Positions 7,830 through 16,338 are shown, counted from the stretch's first letter. The stretch is 64,000 bases of DNA from SZUA-309 sp965232595 (GCA_965232595.1 OZ246983.1:3720001-3784000); one strand, 5' to 3'. The notes: generated by a model from the sequence alone, not told the origin. Program-made: numbers and translations.

Positions 7830-8667
7830 AGCTTACGCTGTTACCAGTCTCGAGGCGGAGAACCTCCTGCATGGCAGCATCTTCCCTGCCGCTGCCGCGT
7901 TCCAGGGCACAAAGCGTTCTGCCTGATCGCTCGAAGTGATAACAGGCGGCCGTGTAGCCCGGCCCGCCTCCGTTGTGGCCGAAGCGGTCGCCGGGTTCCG
8001 TCATCAAGCCCAAGGCGTAGTGTGGCTGCCGCCAGCCCGGGTGGTCGCCCGGCACCGGCACGGACACTGCCCGCAGCGGCTCTGTAAATGCGGAGCGCAT
8101 AAACGTTGCCGCATCAGTTGGGCTGCCGACCAGCAGGCCGTGCCAGACCCAGGCTGCTGGATACCACGGCAGATCGTCGGCAAAGACCCCTTCGGCAACC
8201 CGGGTGTCGGCCAGCGCCAGCGGTTCCAGGATCAGCGATCGCATCGCCTCAGCGAACGGCGCGTCAGCCTCCCGGGCAACGATCTGGTTCAGCAGCCAGT
8301 AGCCCGGATTGGCGTAGGAAAAGCCGTTTCCGGGCTCAAACAGCAACGGCTGCTGCAGGGTTCGAGCGGCAAACTCAGTATCGCTCCAGGGTTCTGCACC
8401 GGAGCGAATGGCCTGCTCGTACTCGGGCAACGCGCCGTAGTCGCGCAAGCCGGAGGTGTGGGTCAGCAGGTGCTGCACGGTGATCCGGTCAGCAGCCGGT
8501 AGCCAGTTCGCATCGAACCACCGCGAGGCCGGCTGCTCGAGCGGCACCTCGAGACGCATGATGGCGGCAGCGATGAACGACTTGCTGATGCTGTAGAAAG
8601 GTCGGACGCCGGCGTCTGCCCGACTGAAGGTGCCGTCCGCTTCCTGCACGGCAATCAGTGCGTCCAT
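7828..8667 (-). CDS. Serine hydrolase of the beta-lactamase (class C) family
   Basis: A 279-residue penicillin-binding-protein-like hydrolase. The nucleophile motif SISK is at residues 26-29, the YAN motif (SYANPGY) at about 120, and GHNGGGPGY takes the place of the K/H-T-G triad. The family includes esterases and D-aminopeptidases as well as beta-lactamases, so the substrate is open. No signal peptide is seen with the ATG at 8667. That ATG overlaps the TGA of the upstream GNAT gene by one base, which fixes the start; the region before SxxK is shorter than usual for the family. Confidence 0.8.
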   Translation of the reverse strand: MDALIAVQEADGTFSRADAGVRPFYSISKSFIAAAIMRLEVPLEQPASRWFDANWLPAADRITVQHLLTHTSGLRDYGALPEYEQAIRSGAEPWSDTEFAARTLQQPLLFEPGNGFSYANPGYWLLNQIVAREADAPFAEAMRSLILEPLALADTRVAEGVFADDLPWYPAAWVWHGLLVGSPTDAATFMRSAFTEPLRAVSVPVPGDHPGWRQPHYALGLMTEPGDRFGHNGGGPGYTAACYHFERSGRTLCALERGSGREDAAMQEVLRLETGNSVS

Positions 8668-9635
8668 CAGTCCGCCAACCGGGTCATGAAGGTGCGCTCC
8701 ACGCCGACCTGCTGGAAACCGCAGGATTCGTAGAGGGCCTGGGCTGGCGCGTTGAAACCGGCGGTGGACACCCTGGCCCAACGCATGCCGGCCGCCTGCA
8801 GGCGACGCAGCCCTTCGAGAATGACGGCGCGGGCCGCTCCGCGTCCGCGCCAGTCGGCTCGGGTGCCGACCGGCTCGAAGTGACCGATCTTGGAGATCTC
8901 GTCCGCCCAGCAGATGCAGTAGCTGCCAAACTGGCCCGCCTCTTCTAGGACGATGTCCAGGTCTTCCCGATAGCTCTCCCGTGAGCGGATCTCCTGATAA
9001 CGAGCAGAGTCGAACTGGCTGCCTTCCCAGGCAGCCCGGTGCACGTCAATCCTCGCCGTCATGTCCGCCGCCGTGATCGAGCGCAGCTGGCAGCCGGTCG
9101 GGGCTTCAGGAGCGGGCAGCGGCTTCTCGAGATCCCAGAAGTAAACGGGCGCGAAGTGGCGGGTGGGCTCGAAGCCGAGGCTGAGCAGACGGTCGACGCA
9201 GATCCTGTCTGCTTCCGGCACCACGGTGGTCAGATAGTAGCCGTCCTCTTTGTCGGACTCGCTGGGCGCGTTGATCTCCCGGCGCCAGGCATCCATGTCC
9301 GTGATGTCGACGAACCTCGGGTAGGCGGCCGGCAGAGCGCGACGGAGGCGGGTGGCCCACTCGAGCATCGCCGCCAACAGGCCGTCGGGATCCAGTGCTG
9401 CCGCTGCGATCTCGAACTCGAGCCCGGTGGGTGGTTCGAACCAGGCGAATCCGGCCAGCTGCTCGGCCTCGAAGAACAGGCGGAGAAACTGCTCCGGTTT
9501 CGAGCCGGGCAGTCGCCAGGCCAGATCGCCGGGCAGGAGCACCGGTGGATCCGGGAGCCGGCTGGCGGCCTTGTTGCTCAGCAGCCGGCTCAAGGCGCCG
9601 TAGTCCGCATCGGTCCAGGCGCGGTTCGTGATCAT
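8667..9635 (-). CDS. Tandem-domain GNAT N-acetyltransferase
   Basis: A 322-residue protein with two acetyltransferase-like halves. The C-terminal half carries a clear acetyl-CoA loop (RADWRGRGAARAVI) and the end strand ALYESCGFQQVG. The N-terminal half is degenerate and lacks an obvious Q/RxxGxG motif, a common arrangement in tandem GNAT proteins. The ATG at 9635 overlaps the stop of the antiporter gene (ATGA); a longer frame to 9743 lies inside that gene and is rejected. The substrate is unknown. Confidence 0.8.
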   Translation of the reverse strand: MITNRAWTDADYGALSRLLSNKAASRLPDPPVLLPGDLAWRLPGSKPEQFLRLFFEAEQLAGFAWFEPPTGLEFEIAAAALDPDGLLAAMLEWATRLRRALPAAYPRFVDITDMDAWRREINAPSESDKEDGYYLTTVVPEADRICVDRLLSLGFEPTRHFAPVYFWDLEKPLPAPEAPTGCQLRSITAADMTARIDVHRAAWEGSQFDSARYQEIRSRESYREDLDIVLEEAGQFGSYCICWADEISKIGHFEPVGTRADWRGRGAARAVILEGLRRLQAAGMRWARVSTAGFNAPAQALYESCGFQQVGVERTFMTRLAD

Positions 9636-10849
9636 GATGCGGCTCCGGATCGCACTCGCCCGCCCAGATGCATCATCGTCGGAGCCTGGATGAGCACGCC
9701 GAACAGGACAACACCAAACGCCATGGATTGAATGGTCCACCAATAGTCGAGAGATTCCGGCAGCGATAGTGCCAGCGCCAGCGTGACGGCGCCACGGGTC
9801 CCGCCCCAGATCAGCGTACCCTGATCGGCCAGACCGACGGGTGTACTGCTGAACGGCCGCAGCAGGGTGAAGGTGCCGCAGACGACCAGCGCCCGGGCAG
9901 CCAACGCCGCGCCGATGGCGATCAGCATGGCGAGCCAGCGCTGCTCGAACATCGACAGGGTGATCGTTGCGCCCATCAGCAGGAACAGCGAGCCGGAGGC
10001 CAGGAAGGCGCAGAGGCGCCAGAACTCACCGCTGCTCGACTCCATTTCCCGATCGGCGCGCCCGAGTATCAGCCCGGTGGCCAACGCGGCCATGGCGCCG
10101 GACGCGTCGAAGGCGATCTCGGTGATCAGGTAGGTGCCGTAAGCCAGCGCGATGCCGGCGGCGGTACGCAGCAGGCGGTCGGTGGTCCTGCGCAGAGCAA
10201 GCTGAAGGATCAGTGCCGCCGGAACACCGACCAGCAGCCCGGCGAGCAGGTTGAGGCCCAGCGAGCCGAGCAGCAGGCTGCCGGACATGCCTGCATCCGG
10301 CATCAGCGCCAGCGTCAGGGCGCTCGAAAACAGCACGATGGCCAGGGCGTCGCTGTACAGGCTCTCGCCGTCCAGAATCCGGACGATGCGCCCGTTGACG
10401 CCGCGCTCCCTGAGCATCTGGGTGACCGCGGACGGATCGGTGGCCGAGAGCAGGGCGCCCGTCAGCAGCGCAGCGGTCCAGGGGAACCCGCGCGGGTGGC
10501 CGATACCGTAGTAAACCAGGACGCTGCAGATCGCCGTGGTGAGCAGCAGGCCGATGATCGCCAGCACCAGCGCGCCGCCGAGATCCCGGAGCAGGTCGCC
10601 GGCGGTGAGGCTGTAGGCCGCCTGAAAGAGCACCACCGGCAGCAGCACGAAGACGACGAGATCGTGAAAGCTGCTCGCACGCAGGCCGGTATCCAGACCC
10701 ATACCCTGGGTGATGAACATGACCACGGCAAACCCGAAGACGATCTGCACCGCGCCGATAGGCAGGCGCAGCCACCGCGCCAGCGGTCTGGACAGCGCGG
10801 TAAGCGCCACCAGCGTTGCGAAGAAAATGACCGCAGATTGAATCCCCAT
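9632..10849 (-). CDS. Cation:proton antiporter (NhaP/CPA1 type)
   Basis: A 405-residue inner-membrane protein with about 12 hydrophobic helices. The CPA1 signatures are present: ATDPSAVTQML, with the ion-binding Asp, and DGESLYSDALAIVLF. Proteins of this type exchange Na+ or K+ for H+ in pH and salt balance. The gene ends four bases inside the GNAT gene, so the two form one transcription unit together with the serine hydrolase. It is divergent from the lipocalin-like gene, with a 114-base gap between them. Confidence 0.87.
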   Translation of the reverse strand: MGIQSAVIFFATLVALTALSRPLARWLRLPIGAVQIVFGFAVVMFITQGMGLDTGLRASSFHDLVVFVLLPVVLFQAAYSLTAGDLLRDLGGALVLAIIGLLLTTAICSVLVYYGIGHPRGFPWTAALLTGALLSATDPSAVTQMLRERGVNGRIVRILDGESLYSDALAIVLFSSALTLALMPDAGMSGSLLLGSLGLNLLAGLLVGVPAALILQLALRRTTDRLLRTAAGIALAYGTYLITEIAFDASGAMAALATGLILGRADREMESSSGEFWRLCAFLASGSLFLLMGATITLSMFEQRWLAMLIAIGAALAARALVVCGTFTLLRPFSSTPVGLADQGTLIWGGTRGAVTLALALSLPESLDYWWTIQSMAFGVVLFGVLIQAPTMMHLGGRVRSGAAS

Positions 10850-10963
10850 AGGCCTAAGAGCTTACCCTGCCCGATTGGTTCCTCGCCTTGTGGTATCTGA
10901 GCTGCGTTTCCCGGATCATCGGCAACTGAGGCGAGGCATCAATCATCGGAGGAGGGAGCAGGC

Positions 10964-11527
10964 GTGAAGTTCGAGATAGATGGGGTCGACTACGGGCCGC
11001 TGGGTCCACTGGCCGGCAGCTGGGCAGGCAACAAGGGCATGGACGTGGCGCCGGAGCCTGACGGCACGGAGCACAGCCCGTACTACGAGACGATCCTCTA
11101 CGAGCCCTGCGGCACCGTAGACAATGCTGAGACCCAAGAGCTGGCCATCCTCCGCTATCACCAGGTTGTCCGTCGGGTCTCCAACGACGAGGTGTTTCAT
11201 AACGAGACCGGCTACTGGCTCTGGGACGCGGCGCAGTCTCTGATCAGCCGGACGCTGACGATTCCGCGCGGCGTAGCGCTGGTCGCCGGCGGCTCCTTCG
11301 AAGAGGCAGACGGCGAGGTGGTCATTCGCGTGCACGCCGCCAAGAGTGACGCCAACTGGCCGATCGTCGAGTCGCCGTTCATGCGCGACAACGCCAGCAC
11401 GCTGTCCTTCGACCACACCATCAGAGTGCGTGGTGACGACATGAGCTACGAGGAGCTCACAGTGGTGGATATCTACGGCAAGCGGTTTGATCACACCGAC
11501 GCCAACACGCTGACGCGGAGCGGCTGA
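10964..11527 (+). CDS. Heme-binding beta-barrel / FABP-like protein (DUF1794, nitrobindin-like)
   Basis: A 187-residue soluble barrel protein. It opens with GPLAGSWAGNKGMD, the short strand-and-turn motif (LxGxWxGxxG) that starts lipocalin and nitrobindin-like barrels. It continues with alternating strand segments such as YETILYEPCG, YWLWDAAQ and ISRTLTIPRGVALVAGG. Characterised relatives bind haem or small hydrophobic ligands; a ligand here is not proven. The GTG start at 10964 follows a GGAGGAGGGAG ribosome site. It lies six bases ahead of the MFS gene and is probably co-transcribed with it. Confidence 0.72.
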   Translation: MKFEIDGVDYGPLGPLAGSWAGNKGMDVAPEPDGTEHSPYYETILYEPCGTVDNAETQELAILRYHQVVRRVSNDEVFHNETGYWLWDAAQSLISRTLTIPRGVALVAGGSFEEADGEVVIRVHAAKSDANWPIVESPFMRDNASTLSFDHTIRVRGDDMSYEELTVVDIYGKRFDHTDANTLTRSG

Positions 11528-11533
11528 CAGCCG

Positions 11534-12850
11534 ATGGCACGGGCCCGCTGGCTGCCTGCCTACTGGGGCCGCAATCCCTGGTGGATCCCTCCGCACCTGC
11601 TTGGTCGGGTGCCGCGGGACGTGGGCGAGGCGGAGCTGAAGGTGCTCGGCTTCGTTACCTTCGCGCTGCTCTTCGAGCACTACGACACCTCACTGCTCGG
11701 CAATGCCCTGAAGTACATCCGGGAAGATCTGAACATTGCCGAAACGGATCTGGGTTTCTTCCAGATGCTCATCCGGCTGGGTGCGTTGCCGGCCTTTCTG
11801 GTCATCCCGTTCGTCGACCGCTTCGGCCGCCGCAGGCTGTTCCTGCTGTCGATGATCGGGCTGAGCCTGGGCACGCTGGCGACGGCGTTCTCGCAGACTG
11901 CTTTTCAGTTCGTGGCCTGCCAGATGGTGACGCGGACCTTCGTGCTTACCGCTTCGGCCATCGCAGTGGTGATCGTCGCCGAGGAGCTGCCCGCTTCCGC
12001 ACGCGGCTGGGGCATCGGCATGCTGGCGGCGGTGAGCGCCATAGGCCACGGTCTCGGCGCGATCATGTTCAGCGCCATTGAGGTGCTGCCGTACGGTTGG
12101 CGCTCGCTCTACGCGCTCGGGGTGATCCCATTGCTGCTGTTGCCCATGTTCCGGCGGCAGATCAAGGAAACCGCGCGATTTCAGCGACACCTGGACGATG
12201 CCGAGGGCGCTGCCAGCGAAGATCATCACACCCGCTGGTACAGCCCGCTGTACGCTTTCGCCAATACCCACCCGCGGCGAGCGCTCGGCATGACGGTGCT
12301 GGCCGCAACCGCAGCGCTCGGACACGTGGTGGTGCTGAGCTTCACCGGCTACTTCGTGCTCGAGTATCACGGCTGGGAAGCCTACCAGCTGTCCATGATG
12401 GTCCTGGTCGCCGGAGCGGTCGGAGTGGGCGGCAACGTGGTGGCCGGCAGGATGGCTGACCGGGTTGGCAGGCGACGGGTTGGCTTCACCTTCCTGGCGG
12501 TGTTTCCGATCGGCGCCTGGCTCTTCTACAACGGTCCGGGCTGGTCGCTGACGGTGCTCTGGGCGGTGCTGGTGTTCACCATGATGGGCGGCAACGTCAT
12601 CATCCGAGCCCTTTCCTCGGAGCTGTTCCCCACTTCGCATCGGGGCACCTCGACCGGGGTGCTGGTGCTCATGGAGACCCTTGGGGCTGCCTTCGGGCTT
12701 TTCATTCTCGGCATGCTGCAACAGCAGGACGGAGATCTCAGCCGGTACATCCCGATGATCTCCATGGCGACTCTGATTGCGGCCGGATTGCTGTATCTGT
12801 TCCCGGAGACGAGGCAGCGGGAGCTGGAGACGCTGAGCGCCTCGAGTTAG
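11534..12850 (+). CDS. MFS transporter (metabolite:H+ symporter type)
   Basis: A 438-residue, 12-helix major facilitator. The loop 2-3 signature is DRFGRRR (about residue 95) and its repeat in the second half is ADRVGRRRVG (about residue 314). A long cytosolic loop lies between helices 6 and 7 (about residues 210-235). The arrangement resembles the sugar-phosphate and aromatic-acid symporter families. The last four bases overlap the end of the convergent cysH gene, so antisense transcription between the two is likely. The substrate is unknown. Confidence 0.82.
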   Translation: MARARWLPAYWGRNPWWIPPHLLGRVPRDVGEAELKVLGFVTFALLFEHYDTSLLGNALKYIREDLNIAETDLGFFQMLIRLGALPAFLVIPFVDRFGRRRLFLLSMIGLSLGTLATAFSQTAFQFVACQMVTRTFVLTASAIAVVIVAEELPASARGWGIGMLAAVSAIGHGLGAIMFSAIEVLPYGWRSLYALGVIPLLLLPMFRRQIKETARFQRHLDDAEGAASEDHHTRWYSPLYAFANTHPRRALGMTVLAATAALGHVVVLSFTGYFVLEYHGWEAYQLSMMVLVAGAVGVGGNVVAGRMADRVGRRRVGFTFLAVFPIGAWLFYNGPGWSLTVLWAVLVFTMMGGNVIIRALSSELFPTSHRGTSTGVLVLMETLGAAFGLFILGMLQQQDGDLSRYIPMISMATLIAAGLLYLFPETRQRELETLSASS

Positions 12851-13587
12851 CCGGACGTGGCCTGGGGGAAGTCTGCCTCGTGCAGACCGCACTCGCGCTT
12901 CAGGCCGAAGAACCGGGTTTCCGATTCGTCTTCCACTTCGTGCAGCGCCCTGGTGGTGTGAACGTCGCCGATAGAAACGTAACCCTTGTGCCAGAGCGGG
13001 TGGTAAGGCAGGTCGTTGTCTTCGAGGTAGTTGAAGACGTCCTTATCCGTCCAGTCGGCGATCGGGCAGACCTTGAAGCGACCGTTGGTGTACTGCACGA
13101 ACGGCGTTGCTTTGCGGGACTCGGCCTGGTCCCGGCGCAGGCCGGAGAACCAGGTGCCCACGTCCAGCTCCTCCAGCGCTCTGGCCATCGGTTCCACTTT
13201 GTTGTCGTGGTTGTACTGCTCCAGACCCTCCAGGCCCTGAGTCCAGCGTTGGCCGAAGCGGGCTTCCTGCCAGGCCGGGCTCATCAGGCTGCGGTAGACC
13301 TGCAGGTTCAGATCCAGACGCTTGCTGAGCTGATCGATGAACTCGTAGGTCTCGGGGAACAGGTAGCCGGTGTCCAACAGCACCACCGGGATGTCCGGTT
13401 GCGCCTGGGTCAGCAGGTGCAGGCTGACGGCAGCCTGAGCGCCGAACGACGAGGTCAAAACGTGAGTGCCGGGCAAGTGCTCCAGCGCGCATCTCACGCG
13501 CCCCTGGGCATCCAGCTCGCTGAAGCGCTGGTTCCAGTTTGCCAGGTGCTCGGCATCGGTGAATGCCGGGAGGGCTGTGCAGGGCAT
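12847..13587 (-). CDS. cysH: Phosphoadenylyl-sulfate (PAPS) reductase
   Basis: A 246-residue assimilatory enzyme that reduces PAPS to sulfite with thioredoxin. The nucleotide loop is SSFGAQAAVSLHLL, VVLLDTGYLFPETY is the next core motif, and the catalytic cysteine is in KRECGLH (Cys233). The paired cysteines that hold a [4Fe-4S] cluster in APS reductases are absent, and GLEQYNHDNKVEPM matches the PAPS type, so PAPS is the likely substrate. The other cys genes are not in this window. A 14-base palindrome lies 39 bases upstream of the start. Confidence 0.93.
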   Translation of the reverse strand: MPCTALPAFTDAEHLANWNQRFSELDAQGRVRCALEHLPGTHVLTSSFGAQAAVSLHLLTQAQPDIPVVLLDTGYLFPETYEFIDQLSKRLDLNLQVYRSLMSPAWQEARFGQRWTQGLEGLEQYNHDNKVEPMARALEELDVGTWFSGLRRDQAESRKATPFVQYTNGRFKVCPIADWTDKDVFNYLEDNDLPYHPLWHKGYVSIGDVHTTRALHEVEDESETRFFGLKRECGLHEADFPQATSG

Positions 13588-13625
13588 TGCCAGGACTCTT
13601 TCGTACTACTGGCAGGCAAGGTAAA

Positions 13626-13639
13626 CCGCACCGGTGCGG
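13626..13639. promoter_or_regulatory. 14-bp perfect palindrome upstream of cysH
   Basis: CCGCACCGGTGCGG is fully self-complementary with no loop, which suits a dimeric protein site better than an RNA hairpin. It lies 39-52 bases before the cysH start. The binding factor is unknown. Confidence 0.35.
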
Positions 13640-13670
13640 CTGAGAAGGAACGAATGGCTATGTCCTAAAG

Positions 13671-13693
13671 CCGGGCTGTTATAACTGGCCCGG
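13671..13693 (-). terminator. Hairpin downstream of the aspartyl hydroxylase gene
   Basis: CCGGGC and GCCCGG form a 6-bp GC stem around an 11-base AT-rich loop. It lies 19 bases past the end of the minus-strand hydroxylase gene and is followed on that strand by CTTTAGG. It probably separates that transcript from cysH. Confidence 0.4.
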
Positions 13694-13711
13694 CCCGTCA
13701 GCGCGGCTGAA

Positions 13712-14440
13712 TCAGCCCGTTTTCGGCAGGCCCTTGTTCCAGTCCGCCAGGTTCTTCAGCGGCACCTGGACGTAGTTGGAGACCTTGATCAGGTAGACGA
13801 GCAGGCGATTGACCAGGCTGCCCACCCGATCCATTGGCCGGTCGAAGTCGACGAACAGCACAACCCGGCGATCCGGCGTGTCGTTCCTGACCTCGTGCTC
13901 GTAGGTGTCGTCGAAGACGATCACCTTGCCTTCCTCCCAGGTGCAGATCTGATCGTCCACACGGATCCAGCAGGATTCCCGATCTTCCGGCACGATCAGG
14001 CCGAGATGCAGGCGCACGACGGCCCGGGTCGGGCCGTGGTGGGGCGGTATGTGGTAGCCGGGCGCCAGGATGGAGAACCAGGCGTTCTGCAGCCCCGGCA
14101 CCCGGTCGATCAGCTTCGACGTTTCCGGGCACAGCGCCCGGTTCTCCTCGATTCGCGTGCCGTAGGCATGGAAGGTGAACACCTTCCAGTTGTCGCCCTT
14201 GGAGATGCGCTCCTGGTCCGGAGAAATCTGATGAAAGGCGGGAATCCGCTCGGGGTGCTCGAGCAGAGTTTCGAGCTCCGCGCGGATGGCGGGGTAGGCG
14301 GCTTCCACCTCGTCGACCCACGGAAACTCCTCGTTCTCCAGGACCGGATCCGTGCTCACCAGCGAGTGGCGATTCTGAAAGCTCTCCACGCCTCGCATCA
14401 GCTTCACGCCAACTTTCTTCAATGCCGGATAGAAATTCAT
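13712..14440 (-). CDS. Aspartyl/asparaginyl beta-hydroxylase family dioxygenase
   Basis: A 242-residue non-haem Fe(II)/2-oxoglutarate oxygenase. The core is IPPHHGPTRAVVRLHLGL, which holds the first metal His and the 2-oxoglutarate-binding Arg. DDTYEHEVRNDT carries the second metal His, and RRVVLFVDFDRP follows. The family was named for hydroxylation of Asp/Asn in EGF-like domains; bacterial members act on lipid A, peptides or free amino acids. No partner gene identifies the substrate. It is divergent from the DUF2855 gene. Confidence 0.85.
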   Translation of the reverse strand: MNFYPALKKVGVKLMRGVESFQNRHSLVSTDPVLENEEFPWVDEVEAAYPAIRAELETLLEHPERIPAFHQISPDQERISKGDNWKVFTFHAYGTRIEENRALCPETSKLIDRVPGLQNAWFSILAPGYHIPPHHGPTRAVVRLHLGLIVPEDRESCWIRVDDQICTWEEGKVIVFDDTYEHEVRNDTPDRRVVLFVDFDRPMDRVGSLVNRLLVYLIKVSNYVQVPLKNLADWNKGLPKTG

Positions 14441-14485
14441 GGTCTTCTCGGACCTCGTTTTCTGCTCGATTCGTTACCCGGTCAT

Positions 14486-14497
14486 GATACTGGTATC
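14486..14497. promoter_or_regulatory. Small palindrome in a divergent intergenic region
   Basis: GATAC-TG-GTATC lies midway between the divergent hydroxylase and DUF2855 starts. It could be an operator or part of a promoter; the arms are only five bases and chance occurrence is possible. Confidence 0.2.
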
Positions 14498-14511
14498 GAC
14501 CCCAGGGCAAT

Positions 14512-15633
14512 ATGGCTACACTGGCTCGCATGCGTGTTCAAACGGTCACCTTTCAGTCCGAGCGGGACAACCTGAAAAACTGGCGTGCGTTCGAGGCGGA
14601 AATCGAAGGGCCTGAGTCGGGCGAAGTGCTGATCCGCGTGGATCACTTCGCGCTCACGGCAAACAACATCACCTACGGCGTTGCCGGTGACAGCATCGGT
14701 TACTGGCAGTTCTTTCCGGCGGCTGATCCCTGGGGCTGCATCCCGGTCTGGGGATTCGGCGAGGTCATCGAGTCGGAACATCCCGAGGTGCCTGTTGGTG
14801 AGCGGCTTTATGGCTACTTTCCGATGGCAACCCATCTCAAGATCAAGCCGGAGCGGGTCAGTCGGGGCGGTCTGGTCGATGGGGCCGAACACCGGGCGGC
14901 GCTGCCGTCGGCCTACAACCAGTACACGAGGGTTGCCGCGGATCCGGGCTACGATCCGGAGCAGGAAGCGGAGCAGATGCTCTACCGGCCGCTGTTCATC
15001 ACGTCGTTTTTCATCGACGACCTGCTCGCGGACAACGGCTTCTTCGGCGCCGCCAACGTCATTCTCACCAGCGCCTCCAGCAAGACCTCGCTCGGGCTCG
15101 CCCACCTGCTGCACCAGAACCGGCGCGATGCCTGTCGCGTGATCGGCCTGACTTCGGCGACCAATCGCGCCTTCGTCGAGGGGCTCGGCTGCTACGACTC
15201 GGTCATTGCCTACGAAGACGTTGCCGATCTGCTGCTGGAGCCTTCCGTGATGGTGGACATGGCCGGCAGCGGCGTGGTGCGAGCCGCCGTGCATGGCCAT
15301 CTGGGCGATTCACTGAATTACAGCTGCGCGGTCGGCGCAACGCACTGGGATGCGGCGATGGTGGGTCGGGGAGATCAGGCCCTGCCTGGCCCCAAGCCTG
15401 AGATGTTCTTCGCACCGTCGCAGATTCAGAAGCGTCTGGCCGAGTGGGGCCAGGAAAAATTCAACGCCCTCGTGGCCGCAGCCTGGCAGGACTTTCTGGT
15501 GGCATCGTCCGACTGGATCTCGGTAGAAGCAGGGCAGGGCGTGGAGCAGCTGGCCGCAACTTACCAGGCGTTTCTCGATGGTAAGGCGGACCCGGCAAAG
15601 GGTTACGTGTTCAGCCTCCAGGCTGAACACTGA
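14512..15633 (+). CDS. DUF2855 family protein
   Basis: A 373-residue protein resembling members of DUF2855, which have a zinc-alcohol-dehydrogenase/quinone-reductase-like fold. It has the early EVLIRVDHFALTANNITYGVAGD segment and a GFGEVIES strand. A Rossmann-like part, VILTSASSKTSLGLAHLL, comes later. No classical GxGxxG or zinc ligand set is obvious and no reaction is known. The ATG at 14512 is used, with an ATG six codons on as an alternative. It ends 30 bases before the deiodinase-like selenoprotein gene and is probably in the same operon. Confidence 0.75.
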   Translation: MATLARMRVQTVTFQSERDNLKNWRAFEAEIEGPESGEVLIRVDHFALTANNITYGVAGDSIGYWQFFPAADPWGCIPVWGFGEVIESEHPEVPVGERLYGYFPMATHLKIKPERVSRGGLVDGAEHRAALPSAYNQYTRVAADPGYDPEQEAEQMLYRPLFITSFFIDDLLADNGFFGAANVILTSASSKTSLGLAHLLHQNRRDACRVIGLTSATNRAFVEGLGCYDSVIAYEDVADLLLEPSVMVDMAGSGVVRAAVHGHLGDSLNYSCAVGATHWDAAMVGRGDQALPGPKPEMFFAPSQIQKRLAEWGQEKFNALVAAAWQDFLVASSDWISVEAGQGVEQLAATYQAFLDGKADPAKGYVFSLQAEH

Positions 15634-15663
15634 AGGCGAGCGACAGGCCCGGAGGAGCTGAAG

Positions 15664-16320
15664 ATGGCGGACGACAAGGAAGCGGGTTTCGATTGGCAGG
15701 CGTTCACGCCGGAGGACTCGCCGAAAACACCGATGGATCTGCTGGCAGATCCCCAGCACCAGGCGTTGTCGACCGCAGAGGTTACCCAGGGCGGTCCGGC
15801 CTACGACTTCTCCAGCCCGATTTACGATTTCAGCAACGGCCATAAAGTCATAACTGGCCGCGGCTTCAACCTGCTGGAGGCGGCGAAGGAGAAGCCGGTT
15901 GCGCTTGTCTTCGGTTCCTACACGTGACCTCCCTTCCGCGTTCAGTTGGACGCGTTGCACCAGTTGGCGGAGGCCTGGCAGGAAAAGGTCACCTTCGTCG
16001 TCGTCTACATTCGCGAAGCCCATCCGGAAGAGGGTTGGGTCGTCACCCCTAACCGGGACGCAGGGATCCTGGTAAATGATCCCACCAGCACCGATGAGCG
16101 GGTGGAAGTGGCCGCAGCCTGCGCCATCAACCTGAAGATCCGGATGCCCGTTGTGGTGGACGAGGTGGACGATGAGATTGCGCTCGCCTACGGCGCCCTG
16201 CCGGATCGCCTATACCTCATCGCCAGCGATGGCACGGTCGCCTATCAGGGCGAGCCCGGGCCCTGGGGGTTTGATCCGGCGGGTCTGGAAGCGGCCATCG
16301 TCGAGCTGGTCGGCGACTGA
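15664..16320 (+). CDS. Deiodinase-like selenoprotein (in-frame TGA at 15925 read as selenocysteine)
   Basis: One gene of 219 codons that looks like two because of TGA at 15925-15927. The joined 218-residue protein has a thioredoxin-like fold with LVFGSYT-U-PPFR around Sec88, then VVYIREAHPEEGW. Further on come MPVVVDEVDDEIALAYGALPDRLYLI and GEPGPWGFDP. These match in order the GSCT-U-P, EEAH.DGW, PVVVD, ALPERLY and GPW motifs of iodothyronine deiodinases. Counting from Sec, the deiodinase residues Ser(-3), Thr(-1), Tyr(+27), Glu(+30) and His(+32) are all kept (S85, T87, Y115, E118, H120). The second catalytic His is not. A SECIS-like hairpin follows the TGA. The ATG has a GGAGGAGCTGAAG ribosome site. 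The family occurs in bacteria with unknown substrate, probably a dehalogenation or peroxide reaction. Confidence 0.9.
15937..15954 (+). promoter_or_regulatory. Bacterial SECIS element (selenocysteine insertion hairpin)
   Basis: In the mRNA, CGCGUUC (15937-15943) pairs with GGACGCG (15948-15954) in a 7-bp stem with one G-U pair and an AGUU loop. The loop begins 17 bases after the TGA, with 16 bases between them. Bacterial SECIS elements recognised by SelB sit at this distance and need a G among the first two loop bases, which is met. The element lies inside the coding region, as usual in bacteria. Confidence 0.8.
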
Positions 16321-16338
16321 GGTACTGCGAGCAACACC

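Noticed and set aside
8667..9743. A 358-residue form of the GNAT protein starting at 9743
   Set aside because: The extra 36 residues lie within the antiporter coding region and have no family similarity; ATG at 9635 overlaps the antiporter stop in the usual ATGA manner.
15664..15927. The first half of the deiodinase-like gene as a stand-alone 87-residue protein or pseudogene fragment
   Set aside because: The downstream frame is in the same phase, continues the family motifs without loss and has a SECIS-like hairpin. A nonsense mutation exactly at the Sec codon of a Sec family is much less likely than recoding.
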